Assembly (NCBI GenBank): GCA_965204695.1
Contig: OZ242007.1
Coordinates: 3,596,001 to 3,660,000 of the forward strand
DNA from: JAHEKD01 sp965204695
GTDB lineage: Bacteria > Pseudomonadota > Gammaproteobacteria > Arenicellales > JAHEKD01
DNA length: 64,000 bases
Reading direction: 5' to 3'
Below are positions 28,131-36,839 of the stretch, piece by piece. Under the pieces are notes generated by a model. It saw nothing but the letters and a program-made list of their open reading frames with translations. It had not been told where the DNA came from and ran no database searches. Both the position numbers and the translations under genes were made by a program. The first letter of the stretch is position 1; each line of letters opens with the position of its first letter.

Positions 28131-29171
28131 TCAGTGCTTGGGTTTTTGCCTGTTCTTTGATTCGGTTTTCTTATCATGAGCCGCCTTCCTTTTCTTTTTC
28201 ATCGAAGTTTGTCGTTTTTCTATAGTGTGCTGTTTTTTGCTCTTACTTTTCAAGCGTTCATCTGATTCTTTTTCAGATTTTTTTACTTTTTCATCAGATG
28301 AGGAGGTCTTGGACTGTGAGCGAGTGGTTTTTTGAGTCTCAGCTGACTTATCGGAATTCGGGTTTGCTTTTGTTTGTTCCAGGGTCGAATTTACACGCTC
28401 AAATTCAGATTCTAAACCTAATGTTTTCAAACGATGCTTACGACCAGAATTCTGATCCAGAAATCCAATGGTCTTGCCTCGGTGGTATATCTCGATATGA
28501 GAAGCAGCGAGCAAGTCAAAGAATTCTTGTTTTGAACTGCATTGATCAAAAACACCCTGTAACTTCATTTTGAATTGTTCTTTCTGGCTGAGCTTTCCAG
28601 TTCGTTTTGAATACTGGTATTCCTTTTCTGATTTTTGTTGTTTTCTCTGACGTTTTACTTTCAGTTCTTCGACACTTTGAGTAATAAGTACTTCCTGCTT
28701 CAACTCAGGATAGCGTTCTAGGACATAGGATTCGATATTACGCTTGATCTGATTGAAATTCGCTTTCGTCAGTCGGTGCTTTTTAGACTGATCCAGTTCA
28801 TTCGCACTGATCATCAAGTGAATATGTAGGTTATCGTCTTTTTCATCATGCAACCCACCAAAGACCAAGCAGTTTTTTGCTCGCTCCTGGATATAGAGAT
28901 TGGCGACATTTCTGAGAAGTTCCATCTGGCGCTTCTCACTGACCGCATCACTTCGAGTAATGGATATGATTTCATGGTAGAGGTAATTTCCATTCTTTCG
29001 TTTCGGACACAATTTTGCATTTCGTTCGAATTCCTCAATAATCTGATCTCGATCTTGAACAAAGAAATTATGGGCATAGCGATAGGAAGCGTTATAGCTT
29101 TCATCTCGGGTGATGTAGTCATAGAGCTGAGCGAAACTTGGCTCTTTGCGCGACATGGACTTAATGATCAT
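28131..29171 (-). CDS. Relaxase / mobilisation nuclease
   Basis: The 346-residue protein begins MIIKSMSRKEPSFAQLYDYI and has the relaxase catalytic arrangement: an N-terminal tyrosine region, a YHEIISI strand, and the metal-binding histidines in NLHIHLMISANE. It nicks DNA at an origin of transfer. The C-terminal 120 residues are a basic, low-complexity tail (KKRKAAHDKK). The gene begins two bases after the MobC stop, so the two are an operon. No coupling protein or secretion genes are in the element, so mobilisation would need a helper. Confidence 0.85.
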   Translation of the reverse strand: MIIKSMSRKEPSFAQLYDYITRDESYNASYRYAHNFFVQDRDQIIEEFERNAKLCPKRKNGNYLYHEIISITRSDAVSEKRQMELLRNVANLYIQERAKNCLVFGGLHDEKDDNLHIHLMISANELDQSKKHRLTKANFNQIKRNIESYVLERYPELKQEVLITQSVEELKVKRQRKQQKSEKEYQYSKRTGKLSQKEQFKMKLQGVFDQCSSKQEFFDLLAASHIEIYHRGKTIGFLDQNSGRKHRLKTLGLESEFERVNSTLEQTKANPNSDKSAETQKTTRSQSKTSSSDEKVKKSEKESDERLKSKSKKQHTIEKRQTSMKKKRKAAHDKKTESKNRQKPKH

Positions 29172-29172
29172 A

Positions 29173-29568
29173 TCACTTGCCTAAAATTCGCCCCTCAGTG
29201 TACTGAGTGACCGCATCTTCTAACTGCTTCAGATGAAGCAAGATATTATTTTCATTATCACTGGTCAATTCTCGCATGGTGTGGGAATAATGAGTCAATT
29301 GATTGATATTGTTGGCAATATTTCGAATCGCAAAACGCAAGGTTTTGAGCTCTTCCAGATGATCCTTCGGAATCATGGCTTGCCCATATAAACCCGTTAG
29401 AGCGAGTTCTTTGATATAAGGTGTCAATTTTTTATTATCTGCCTTGGCTGCACGGGAGAAGTCGCGATGTTCAGTTTTATTCAGTGTCAGGTTCACTCGC
29501 CTGACTTGTGATTTATAGTCTTGTCGATACAGTTTTTGGTATTGTTTTCGTTTGTTGTTCATGGACAT
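29173..29568 (-). CDS. mobC: MobC-like mobilisation accessory protein
   Basis: The 131-residue protein has a ribbon-helix-helix-like start (RRVNLTLNKTEHRDFSRAAKADNKKLTPYI) and the MobC signature ALRFAIRNIANNINQLTHYS-type segment (LRFAIRNIANNINQLTHY). MobC binds the transfer origin and helps the relaxase open DNA. I chose the ATG at 29568; the open frame extends to a TTG at 29619. The adjacent upstream sequence is the best place for oriT. Confidence 0.75.
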   Translation of the reverse strand: MSMNNKRKQYQKLYRQDYKSQVRRVNLTLNKTEHRDFSRAAKADNKKLTPYIKELALTGLYGQAMIPKDHLEELKTLRFAIRNIANNINQLTHYSHTMRELTSDNENNILLHLKQLEDAVTQYTEGRILGK

Positions 29569-29670
29569 CGGTTGAGATGATATTTTTTGTAGTATGACTT
29601 TTCTGAGATTGACTGCCAAGCAGAATCGAATTGCAATCCTCGAAATTCAAAAGACACGATTAAAAAAGCC

Positions 29671-29706
29671 TTTACATTTGGCTGGAGGGGGAACCAGCAA
29701 TGTAAA
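29671..29706. terminator. Long hairpin upstream of mobC: terminator or oriT structure
   Basis: TTTACATT-tg-GCTGG pairs with CCAGC-AATGTAAA around an 8-base centre, giving 13 base pairs with a 2-base bulge. On the minus strand the hairpin is followed by GGCTTTTTT, so it reads as an intrinsic terminator for the gene at 29751-29993. Its place just upstream of mobC and the relaxase also fits an oriT inverted repeat. Confidence 0.55.
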
Positions 29707-29750
29707 AGCCTAGTTGAGATTTTCAATAAATAGATCGGGGGGATGGGGGA

Positions 29751-29993
29751 TTATGTTTTCATGGCATCTAACAAATCCGTCAGTTGGTCAGCAGAAATGG
29801 TGATGTACTGATGCTGGCTGTAATACGAGCGAGTCTCTTCAGACCATTTCTTTTTCACCGTCTTTAATTCGACCAAGTTGAGCACCGTTCATGCTCTAGC
29901 GCCATTGGGGATTTCGAAATCATAGGTGGAAACTGTGAAGTTTCACTGCCTGTAGATTTCCTCTTTTGGTATTGTTTTTCCTGTTTTAGGCAT
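29751..29993 (-). pseudogene. Small island gene interrupted by two in-frame TGA codons
   Basis: On the minus strand a frame runs from ATG (29993) to TAA (29751) with only two interruptions, both TGA, after MPKTGKTIPKEEIYRQ and after NFTVSTYDFEIPNGARA. The remaining part reads TVLNLVELKTVKKKWSEETR and onward to QLTDLLDAMKT. Composition looks protein-like throughout. I call it a pseudogene of an unknown small protein. Readthrough cannot be excluded but has no direct support. Confidence 0.5.
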
Positions 29994-30143
29994 CGAAAAG
30001 AGATTAAGAATTAAAGTCTGATAGCAGGATACAAAAGCCTCCTATCAATCTAAAAGTATTTATTGCCGACTATTTGTCAACAAAAAAGTGTACACTTTTT
30101 AATTGCTCTCATTGAGCAAGACCATATCTGTCACGATAAATTT

Positions 30144-30296
30144 TCAGTCTATTTCTTCACCGTTCCTGATTTCATAGTGAGTGTATTGCTTCAGCAATTG
30201 AGCAATTCTGGTTTGAGATAATCCCGTAATCAACATGGTTTTAATCATCTCGAATAATAAGTTTGCTTCTTCCAGCGTTTCGTAATTCATTTTCAT
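30144..30296 (-). CDS. Very small HTH-like protein (50 aa)
   Basis: A 50-residue frame starts at ATG 30296 and ends at TGA 30144. The sequence MKMNYETLEEANLLFEMI, then KTMLITGLSQTRIAQLLKQY, resembles a short helix-turn-helix of the kind that responds to resolvase/invertase C-termini (TGLSQTRIAQLL). It ends YTHYEIRNGEEID. It could be a small regulator of the mobilisation genes. Confidence 0.4.
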   Translation of the reverse strand: MKMNYETLEEANLLFEMIKTMLITGLSQTRIAQLLKQYTHYEIRNGEEID

Positions 30297-30428
30297 GGAT
30301 TTAGTCCGTAAGTAAATAAAACGGGGGAAGTTCTTGAAATAAGGATAAACGTTGAAATCACAGTTTTAAAAATGTGTTGAAAAACCACCCCAATTTTCTT
30401 TGCTTATTTGAGCGAATTTCATCGACCT

Positions 30429-30477
30429 ACGCCTCTTAAGCGATAGGTCCCGGGTTCGAACCCCGGTGAATCCACCA
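30429..30477 (+). other. tRNA 3' fragment (old attachment site remnant)
   Basis: The stretch holds a T arm (CCGGG-TTCGAAC-CCCGG at 30450-30466), a 3' acceptor strand (TGAATCC), discriminator A and CCA. A CTCTTAA loop upstream is like that of tRNA-Lys(CUU), but the 5' side of the stem no longer pairs. No 5' half exists, so it is not a functional tRNA. It lies 105 bp from the end of a truncated integrase, the usual int-att arrangement. Confidence 0.65.
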
Positions 30478-30581
30478 ATATTGCTCAAAATGGAGTAAAA
30501 CTCACTATAAAAATTAGTGAGTTTTTTCTTAACTTTGGTAAGTGAGTACTCGCCTCCACAAATTCTGGAGGAACATTGGTT

Positions 30582-30875
30582 TTAGGAAAAAAGTGAAATA
30601 CGATCTAATTGCTTTTTCAGCCTACCAGTATCGGCACTTAAATAAATTTTTGTCGTATCAATCTTAGAATGTCCCAGAATTTGAGAAATATTGTAAATAT
30701 CAAAATTATTTCTCACTAATTCCGTAGCAAAGGTATGACGCAACTGATGCCAAGTGAAATGAAAAGTTACACATTCGCGCAAACGCAATATCATCTTACG
30801 CATATCACGCTTTTGTAGATGATTTCCGTAAATTGTAGGAAATAGTGCATCGTCATCGTGCCATATACGAATCAC
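30582..30875 (-). pseudogene. Truncated tyrosine recombinase (C-terminal piece)
   Basis: The 97-residue frame contains only the catalytic C-terminus of a phage-type integrase: HQLRHTFATELVR (HxxR), ILGHSKIDTT (His) and the nucleophile Tyr in KIYLSAD. The N-terminal two thirds, including the first catalytic Arg, are missing. Sequence upstream of 30875 runs into the start of the hydrolase gene on the other strand, marking a recombination junction. With the tRNA fragment it represents an older element. Confidence 0.75.
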
Positions 30876-30883
30876 TATTTGGT

Positions 30884-31948
30884 ATGAATAAAGATGAGTG
30901 GAAAAAAATAAGGCTAGTTAGCTCTACAACAAAAACAACAGAGGAGATGATTGCTTTAAGGAAACTTGCTGAATCAAGGGGATGGGATGAATTGGTAAAA
31001 ATCAGTTCAATAAATGAAAATCATTCAGAAATTAACTCTAAGAAGGCTCACCTGAAATCTTCTTCGAATAAAATTGAGTATCCTGAAACTACTAATTGCC
31101 ATAATGAGTTTGATAATGAATCGATTTTAGAAGATGGAATAACATTACTTTCAAACGAGAACAAATTATTTGATTGTAATGTAATTTTTATTCACGGGAT
31201 GACAGGACATCCAATCAGTACATGGGCAAATGATGATGGAATTAATTCTAGTTTGCCTATGTGGATAGATGAAGATGTTCAAAAATGTCGTGTTTGGGTT
31301 TTAGGTTATCCCAGCAATGTATTACAGCTTCCTGGATATAATTCAAATATAGACTCCATAGGAAGTAGTATACTAAGTACTATTCTTCGTGCTGACCTCC
31401 AAGAAAAGCCTATTATATTTATCGCACATAGCATGGGAGGTTTGGTTCTTAAAAGGCTACTACTTGAATCACATCGAAAATCGGATTTAGAAATTAAGGC
31501 AATTTCAAGAAATACGAAAGGCGTAATTTTTTTTGCCACACCCCATAATGGCGTTCCAGTCAGTTATGTTTCGAAAATCATTAGAATTCCATTTTTGTCA
31601 CAATCAACCACAGAGATGGATCCTTTTAATAGTAGGCTTACCTCTACGAATGATGAATTTAGAGAATTGGTTGAAAATACTGATATTAATGGAATATCAT
31701 TTGCTGAAGGTAGGAGGACGATGTTAAGAAACATCCTAAGTAATTCGTGGTTCTCTCGATTTGTACCTGCTTGGGTCGGTATTACTGTTGTACCTGAGTC
31801 ATCTGCAAGATCAGGTATTACAAAAATAAAAAACCACACTTTACTAAGTGAAGACCATTTATCTATTTGCAAGCTTTCGAGACAAGATAAAAAAGCATTA
31901 AATACTTACAATGAAGTTAGAGTATTTGTTGAAAGTATTTATAGCTAA
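30884..31948 (+). CDS. Alpha/beta hydrolase (PGAP1/SERAC1-like), island cargo
   Basis: From ATG 30884 the product is about 354 residues. Residues 1-100 are a charged, poorly conserved region. The hydrolase domain starts at VIFIHGMTGHPISTWA and has the nucleophile elbow IFIAHSMGGLVLKRLLLE. GVIFFATPHNGVPVS and the late acidic/His region (NHTLLSEDHLSICKLS) follow. Such hydrolases act as N-terminal effectors in bacterial NLR-like proteins. Here it stands alone, next to defence genes. An upstream start at 30845 would overlap the integrase fragment. The N-terminus may be altered by the junction. Confidence 0.7.
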   Translation: MNKDEWKKIRLVSSTTKTTEEMIALRKLAESRGWDELVKISSINENHSEINSKKAHLKSSSNKIEYPETTNCHNEFDNESILEDGITLLSNENKLFDCNVIFIHGMTGHPISTWANDDGINSSLPMWIDEDVQKCRVWVLGYPSNVLQLPGYNSNIDSIGSSILSTILRADLQEKPIIFIAHSMGGLVLKRLLLESHRKSDLEIKAISRNTKGVIFFATPHNGVPVSYVSKIIRIPFLSQSTTEMDPFNSRLTSTNDEFRELVENTDINGISFAEGRRTMLRNILSNSWFSRFVPAWVGITVVPESSARSGITKIKNHTLLSEDHLSICKLSRQDKKALNTYNEVRVFVESIYS

Positions 31949-32213
31949 TTACGTTTTTCTCTTATCTAATTTGTTCTAACCATCCATTTTCTACAAATGA
32001 AAAACTTTCGCGTGCATTCACAATAATATGGTCAACTAATTTAATATCGAAGATGCTAATTGAGTCACGCAGATTCAATGTAAAATCATTATCTACCAAA
32101 CTAGGTTGGCTGCTGCCAGCTGGATGATTGTGAACAAGAATTATTCATGTTGCATTTAGTTCTAATGCTCTACGAGTAATTACCCTAGGATGAGCTGAAC
32201 AACAATAATTAAC

Positions 32214-33526
32214 GACCCTGTAAATAATTCTGTGTATTTGCCACGGGTTTATGATCATTGAAAATCGGATAACCGATCTTCAAATTCAATCATAAAACGA
32301 TTCAATGCCGATTTCCAGTTACGGATCGGCATCGTCCATTTTTTAGACGAATCCATAATCGCCAGATAAACCACTTTTTTTGCCGATTCATCAGTGGGAA
32401 ATAATTTGCGTTTTTTGATCGCTTTACGAATCACACTGTTCAACGATTCGATGGCGTTGGTCGTGTAAATGGCCTTGCGAATATCATCCGGATAATTGAA
32501 TAACGTATTGAGATTCGGCCAATGGGTACGCCAGGATTTACTGATTTGAGGATACTTGCCATCCCAACGCTCACTGAATTGATCCAGTGCAAGCAAAGCT
32601 TGCTCCTCGGTACTGGCCTGATAAATCCGTTTTAAATCAGCCGTCACCGGCTTGTAATCTTTCCAGGGCACATACTTAATCGAGTTTCGTACCATATGGA
32701 CAATACACAGCTGAATCTGAGTATGGGGATACACGGTATTGATCGCATCAGCAAATCCCTTCAATCCGTCCACACAGGCAATCAGAATATCGTTGATGCC
32801 GCGGTTCTGTAACTCAGTCAGTACACCCAGCCAGAACTTAGCACCTTCGTTTTCACCCAGCCACAAACCTAATAATTCCTTGTGACCCTCCATATTCACG
32901 CCTAAGGCCAAATAAATCGATTTGTTGATGACCTTGCGATCCTGGCGAATCTTGACCACGATACAGTCCAGGTAAACGATTGGATAAATACTATCCAAGG
33001 GCCGCGATTGCCAATCAACAACCTGCTCAATCACCGCATCAGTCACTTTCGAAATCAGTGAAGCTGACACATCCGCATCGTACATCTCCTTGAAGGTGGC
33101 GACAATTTCACGCGTCGTCATGCCTTTGGCATACAAACTCAGTATCTTGTCGTCCATCGACGTGAAGCGAGTTTGATGTTTCTTGATTAATTGCGGTTCA
33201 AATTCGCCTGACCGATCTCTCGGTGTGTCCAGGATAAATTCACCGTCTTCAGTTTTTAAACGCTTGGAGGTATATCCATTGCGGGTATTGCCTGTCGTGC
33301 TGGAATCATGTTTGGCATAACCCAAATGATCATCCAGTTCTGCACCTAATGCCGCTTCAACCGTCACTTTGGTGAGTATCTTTGAAAATTCAGCCAGATC
33401 TTTCTGAGTTTTAATACCTTTGGCTGCCTCACGCGCAAAGGCTTCAAGTTCATCTTTGTTCATTGTTTGCTTACCTTAACTTAATCAATTAATAATAAGC
33501 AAATACACAATCTAATTTATAGTCTC
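32214..33526 (-). mobile_element. IS256-family insertion sequence, copy 1
   Basis: 1313 bp. The ends are imperfect inverted repeats (outer word GACCCTGTAAATAATTCTGT against GAGACTATAAATTAGATTGT, both followed by GTATTTGC). The 8-bp target duplication is TAATTAAC, at 32206-32213 and 33527-33534. It is inserted in radC. A second copy, apparently identical and in the same orientation, is at 39279-40591. Confidence 0.93.
32255..33463 (-). CDS. IS256-family transposase (mutator type), copy 1
   Basis: The 402-residue protein has the mutator-type DDE transposase pattern: GNTRNGYTSKRLKTEDGEF at the N-terminus, LDCIVVKIRQD with the first Asp, LIACVDGLKGFADAI with the second, and AIYTTNAIESLNSVIRKAIK around the final Glu. 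Length is normal, and no frameshift is seen. Its protein is the same as that of copy 2. Confidence 0.95.
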   Translation of the reverse strand: MNKDELEAFAREAAKGIKTQKDLAEFSKILTKVTVEAALGAELDDHLGYAKHDSSTTGNTRNGYTSKRLKTEDGEFILDTPRDRSGEFEPQLIKKHQTRFTSMDDKILSLYAKGMTTREIVATFKEMYDADVSASLISKVTDAVIEQVVDWQSRPLDSIYPIVYLDCIVVKIRQDRKVINKSIYLALGVNMEGHKELLGLWLGENEGAKFWLGVLTELQNRGINDILIACVDGLKGFADAINTVYPHTQIQLCIVHMVRNSIKYVPWKDYKPVTADLKRIYQASTEEQALLALDQFSERWDGKYPQISKSWRTHWPNLNTLFNYPDDIRKAIYTTNAIESLNSVIRKAIKKRKLFPTDESAKKVVYLAIMDSSKKWTMPIRNWKSALNRFMIEFEDRLSDFQ

Positions 33527-33957
33527 TAATTAACAGTTCATTTGAATAATTCGTCAAAACTCAATATGGCTCTCTTTTCATCAAGGAAAAGACCATATAT
33601 TACTTCGTCCTTCAGTGTTCAAAGCAACGTTTGTAAGTAACTTTTTAAATCCTGAATATCACATAATACTTTACCAGGCTTTAGATTATCCAAAATTATT
33701 TTCGAGGCTAATTTTATAATTGCTTCTTGTTCTTTAATGTTCAAACTTCATACATTTAAAGATTCAAGGCTATATATGAGAGAGTTTCATTCACTTAACA
33801 TAATTGAAATTTAAAATTTTAATTAGCATTATTATTACATTTTAAGCAATGTCAAATTTGATCTCTGGTTTATTCATTCTTTTCCTAAAGTATTAATGTT
33901 ATCACGCCAAATTGGGCAGATATCTCTTATTCTCATAATGGTAGAAATGGCGCTTAA

Positions 33958-35022
33958 CTATGATTTCATTTTCAATCCATACCAGCTCCCACGACCCTTG
34001 CCATGAAGTTCGAGTACACCGCTATCTACTAGTCTAGATAACCGTTTTTTGACGGTTGGACGAGGGATATTAAGAAGATCTGTCGCTTCATTGGTCGTGA
34101 TGCGCTTGTTTTTATTTACATAGTCAAGAATGATGAGTTGTTCTTCGGACAGCTCTGCATTTTGATTGGATAAATCAATCTTCGATAGTAGATGATCTTT
34201 TTGCCGTTTGAGTGATTTTAAGAAAAATGACAACCATGGATACCAATCAATTCTTTCAGACTTCATCGTTTTCTGGGTGCGTCTAAGAGCCAAATAATAT
34301 CCATCCTTATTTCGTTCAACGATGCTTTCGAGGGACGAGTAAGGGATGTAGCTATAACCAGCTTTTAAAAGCAGCAAGGTTGTTAAAATTCTGGACAGGC
34401 GACCATTTCCATCTTGGAACGGATGTATGGCTAAAAATGTGACTATAAACACTGAAATAATAATCAGTGGATGATAGCTTTTATCTTCCATTGCTTCTTG
34501 AGTCCAGGAAACCAGCTTTTGCATTTCAAATGGCGTATCGAAGGGCGTAGCTGTCTCAAACACAGTTCCGATATTCTTTCCCTGCTCATCAAAAGCGGCC
34601 ACATCATTTCTATTCGTTTTGTATTCTCCTCTATGCCGCTCATCTTTTTCAGAGTGCCTAAGCAAAATAGAATGAAGCTGCTTGATATAATTTTCAGTAA
34701 ATTCAATTTCTTTATAACTTTCAAATACTCTCTCCATCAGTTCGGCATAGCCGACCACTTCTTGCTCATCACGGGTGGCAAATGATTGTTTACCCACACC
34801 ACCAAGTAACACTTCAATTTCTTCATCACTTAGCTTAGCACCCTCTATCCTAGTTGAAGACCCAATGCTCTCAATGGTCGCCACATGACGCAAAGACTGA
34901 AGGCGTTCAGGAGTGAGGTTATGGTAGATATTCCACGCTCCTTTAAACTCATCAATTTCTGAAATATATTTGAGTAGATCAGGTGTAATATTGAGGTTAG
35001 ATAGATTCACTTGGATATCCAA
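33958..35022 (-). CDS. Fic-domain protein with inhibitory motif and C-terminal winged helix
   Basis: Fic enzymes transfer AMP or related groups to target proteins. The catalytic loop HPFQDGNGRLSR is intact. The N-terminal SSTRIEGAKLS matches the inhibitory (S/T)xxxEG motif that blocks ATP, so the enzyme is self-inhibited. The C-terminal 70 residues (ITTNEATDLLNIPRPTVKKRLSRLVDSGVLELHGKGRG) are a winged-helix DNA-binding domain. At 354 residues it is a common Fic/DUF4172-like layout. It sits between radC and the integrase as island cargo, possibly a toxin or regulator. Confidence 0.88.
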   Translation of the reverse strand: MDIQVNLSNLNITPDLLKYISEIDEFKGAWNIYHNLTPERLQSLRHVATIESIGSSTRIEGAKLSDEEIEVLLGGVGKQSFATRDEQEVVGYAELMERVFESYKEIEFTENYIKQLHSILLRHSEKDERHRGEYKTNRNDVAAFDEQGKNIGTVFETATPFDTPFEMQKLVSWTQEAMEDKSYHPLIIISVFIVTFLAIHPFQDGNGRLSRILTTLLLLKAGYSYIPYSSLESIVERNKDGYYLALRRTQKTMKSERIDWYPWLSFFLKSLKRQKDHLLSKIDLSNQNAELSEEQLIILDYVNKNKRITTNEATDLLNIPRPTVKKRLSRLVDSGVLELHGKGRGSWYGLKMKS

Positions 35023-35071
35023 TTAAGTGATAATCATATCCAATTGTATCCATTTATATCCAATTCGCAAA

Positions 35072-36328
35072 TTATTTCCCTGCAAACTCCAGAACACGAT
35101 TGGTGATTTTCTGTGAAGCTTCCCGAATTCTATCAATATCAACCATCACATACCCTGCGGTAATGTCCTGAGCATCGCTCAATTTATGGTTCACCAGTTT
35201 TTTGAGGGTGTATATAGAAATATCCAGGCTTTCAGCTATGGTGATAAAGGTTCGGCGTAAATCATGTACAGTGAAATCATAATTCAGTTCTTGTCGAAGA
35301 TGAGCCAGTGGTCGTTTAAATGAGACAAATGGCGTATCAGGATGCAGTCCATTGAAAACATATTTTCCTGAATGGGATTTGAGTCTCTTTTCTATGAGGT
35401 CAGCCAAATAATCACTCATGGGCAACTCAACAACTTCTTTATTCTTGGTATCTTTTAGGATGAATGTTTTACGAATCAAATCAACATCTTCTCGTTTGAG
35501 CTGTCGTGCCTCTTCTCGCCTGGTTCCAGTGAATAGTATAAAAAGCAAATAATCTCGAATGGTTGTGCCACTTAAGAATTGACTATCATCAAGCGAAAGA
35601 ACAGCATCAAACCAGGCTGGCAGTAATTCTTTGGGAATATAGCTTTGTCGGCGTTTGATTTTTCGGGTGACTTTGGTTTCTTGTAATATGGAAACTGGAT
35701 TTTCTGGCATTAAATAACTGCCGTCATCCAGACGTGTAACGGCTCGTTGGTAGTTATATAGAGCACGAAAAACACGCATGGCATTATTAGCTCTGGCAAC
35801 GCTTTGTTTCATCCTTTCTTTATAGATTTTGAGAATAATCTCCCGAGTAATATCCGTGATAGGCCGATTGAGATACCTTCCAAAGGTTTGCTTCATCGAT
35901 TTTCGATAATCCAGAATGGTTCCAGGTTTGAGGTCTTTGCTTGAAATGTAGTCTTCGAGTACGTCTTCTAGTGTCAGCGCTGCGGTATTTTTCTGTTTGA
36001 TCTTAGCAGCTTTCCTGGCCTCTTCTTCATCAAGGATTTGCTTGAGATCATCACCATCTGCTTTTTCAGAAAACTTAATTGCCTTGGTTCTTGCATCAGC
36101 AAGTGAAATGCCAGGAACAGAGGCTTTATATTTGTACTCACCAATCTTCAGAAGAATGCGTTTTGACTTGCCATTTTCGTTTTTAAAATATTGGTAGTAG
36201 AACGTTTTTTTACCGCTTGGCAAAATGTCTAAAATGAGTTTGCCAGCACCACGCTGACCTATGTTATCGGACACTCTATATCGTTTTTCTGCGGGCTTAA
36301 AGGATTTAATCTTTTGGTCGGTCCACAT
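35072..36328 (-). CDS. int: Tyrosine-type integrase of the island (DUF4102 arm domain)
   Basis: The 418-residue protein starts with the DUF4102-type arm-binding domain (GKLILDILPSGKKTFYYQYF, with SLADARTKA), then a core-binding domain. The catalytic domain has Arg in FTGTRREEARQL, HDLRRTF, His in LVNHKLSDAQDIT and the Tyr nucleophile in AGYVMVD. It reads away from attR, which is 153 bp upstream of its start. The arm sites at 36333-36356 lie just before its start codon, so the protein may regulate itself. It should drive recombination at the tRNA-Phe 3' end. Confidence 0.93.
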   Translation of the reverse strand: MWTDQKIKSFKPAEKRYRVSDNIGQRGAGKLILDILPSGKKTFYYQYFKNENGKSKRILLKIGEYKYKASVPGISLADARTKAIKFSEKADGDDLKQILDEEEARKAAKIKQKNTAALTLEDVLEDYISSKDLKPGTILDYRKSMKQTFGRYLNRPITDITREIILKIYKERMKQSVARANNAMRVFRALYNYQRAVTRLDDGSYLMPENPVSILQETKVTRKIKRRQSYIPKELLPAWFDAVLSLDDSQFLSGTTIRDYLLFILFTGTRREEARQLKREDVDLIRKTFILKDTKNKEVVELPMSDYLADLIEKRLKSHSGKYVFNGLHPDTPFVSFKRPLAHLRQELNYDFTVHDLRRTFITIAESLDISIYTLKKLVNHKLSDAQDITAGYVMVDIDRIREASQKITNRVLEFAGK

Positions 36329-36332
36329 AATC

Positions 36333-36356
36333 TGTTGTCAGTACTGTTGTCAGTTT
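36333..36356 (+). other. Integrase arm-type site, right end
   Basis: Same 24 bases as at 23118-23141 (two TGTTGTCAGT words split by AC). It begins five bases upstream of the integrase start codon and lies 125 bp from attR. Further GTGAAA-type repeats follow between it and attR (for example TTAGTGAAATTTAGTGAAAC). Confidence 0.7.
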
Positions 36357-36481
36357 CTATTGTAGCTCAGTGAAACAGAATGAAAAGAGTTGAAATGAAA
36401 AAACGATTTAATATATTGATTTATATAGAATAATTATTGTTAGTGAAATTTAGTGAAACGTGCTGAAACAGTATTTAAAAA

Positions 36482-36528
36482 GACTGAAAATCCTCGTGTC
36501 GGCGGTTCGATTCCGTCCCTGGCCACCA
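36482..36528 (+). other. attR, island right attachment site (47 bp)
   Basis: An exact copy of the 3' 47 bases of tRNA-Phe (23015-23061). The sequence before it is element DNA and after it is chromosomal or older accessory DNA that begins CTTAGCATCAGG. Confidence 0.92.
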
Positions 36529-36584
36529 CTTAGCATCAGGTCTGTTCCGAAGACATTCTTTACACTTTGTACCGGGCACATGGT

Positions 36585-36839
36585 TTACAGTTTAGTTACA
36601 AAAGGATTCGTGGTCGGTTCAACTCTGCCGACGTCTTCATCAAAGAATCCCAGGTCATAGTTCATAAAACTCACCAGCCATATTCTATCCTCAACTTCTC
36701 GAATGCCAACCGTTTGACCGGCAAAGACTTTACTTAAGCTGATTTTACGATTGCCCAGACAAAGTCGGCCGCACTGGGTGACGCGAAGTGTTTTATCATG
36801 AAACGGATAGTCAGGCTGATTACCAGGTCGATATTCGCG
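36585..36839 (-). pseudogene. C-terminal fragment of an IS481-like transposase
   Basis: The minus strand reads EYRPGNQPDYPFHDKTLRVT, then LCLGNRKISLSKVFAGQTVG, and IWLVSFMNYDLGFFDEDVGRVEP, ending NPFVTKL and TAA at 36585. This is the conserved C-terminus of integrase-core transposases of the IS481 type. The catalytic part is missing; the fragment ends where the IS3-like frame begins on the other strand. Confidence 0.65.

Larger units (their letters stand above)
31962..33744 (-). pseudogene. radC: radC pseudogene, split by an IS256-family insertion and three TGA codons
   Basis: Minus-strand translation of the sequence on both sides of the IS gives one RadC frame: NIKEQEAIIKLASKIIL, DEVIYGLFLDEKRAILSF, DELFK, then (after the IS) NYCCSAHPRVITRRALEL, the JAB metal motif ILVHNHPAG, and the end FDIKLVDHIIVNARESF. 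In-frame TGA codons occur after YLQTLL, after DELFK and after ELNAT. The IS at 32214-33526 interrupts it with an 8-bp TAATTAAC duplication. The gene is dead as it stands. Confidence 0.85.

Noticed and set aside
27861..28133. Relaxase extended through TGA into the next small frame
   Set aside because: The two frames are in phase, but the small gene has its own ATG and ribosome binding site, so normal termination explains it.
30429..30477. Functional tRNA gene
   Set aside because: Only the 3' half is present; there is no D arm or matching 5' acceptor strand.
31306..31872. Minus-strand open frames opposite the alpha/beta hydrolase
   Set aside because: They are antisense to a gene with clear catalytic motifs.
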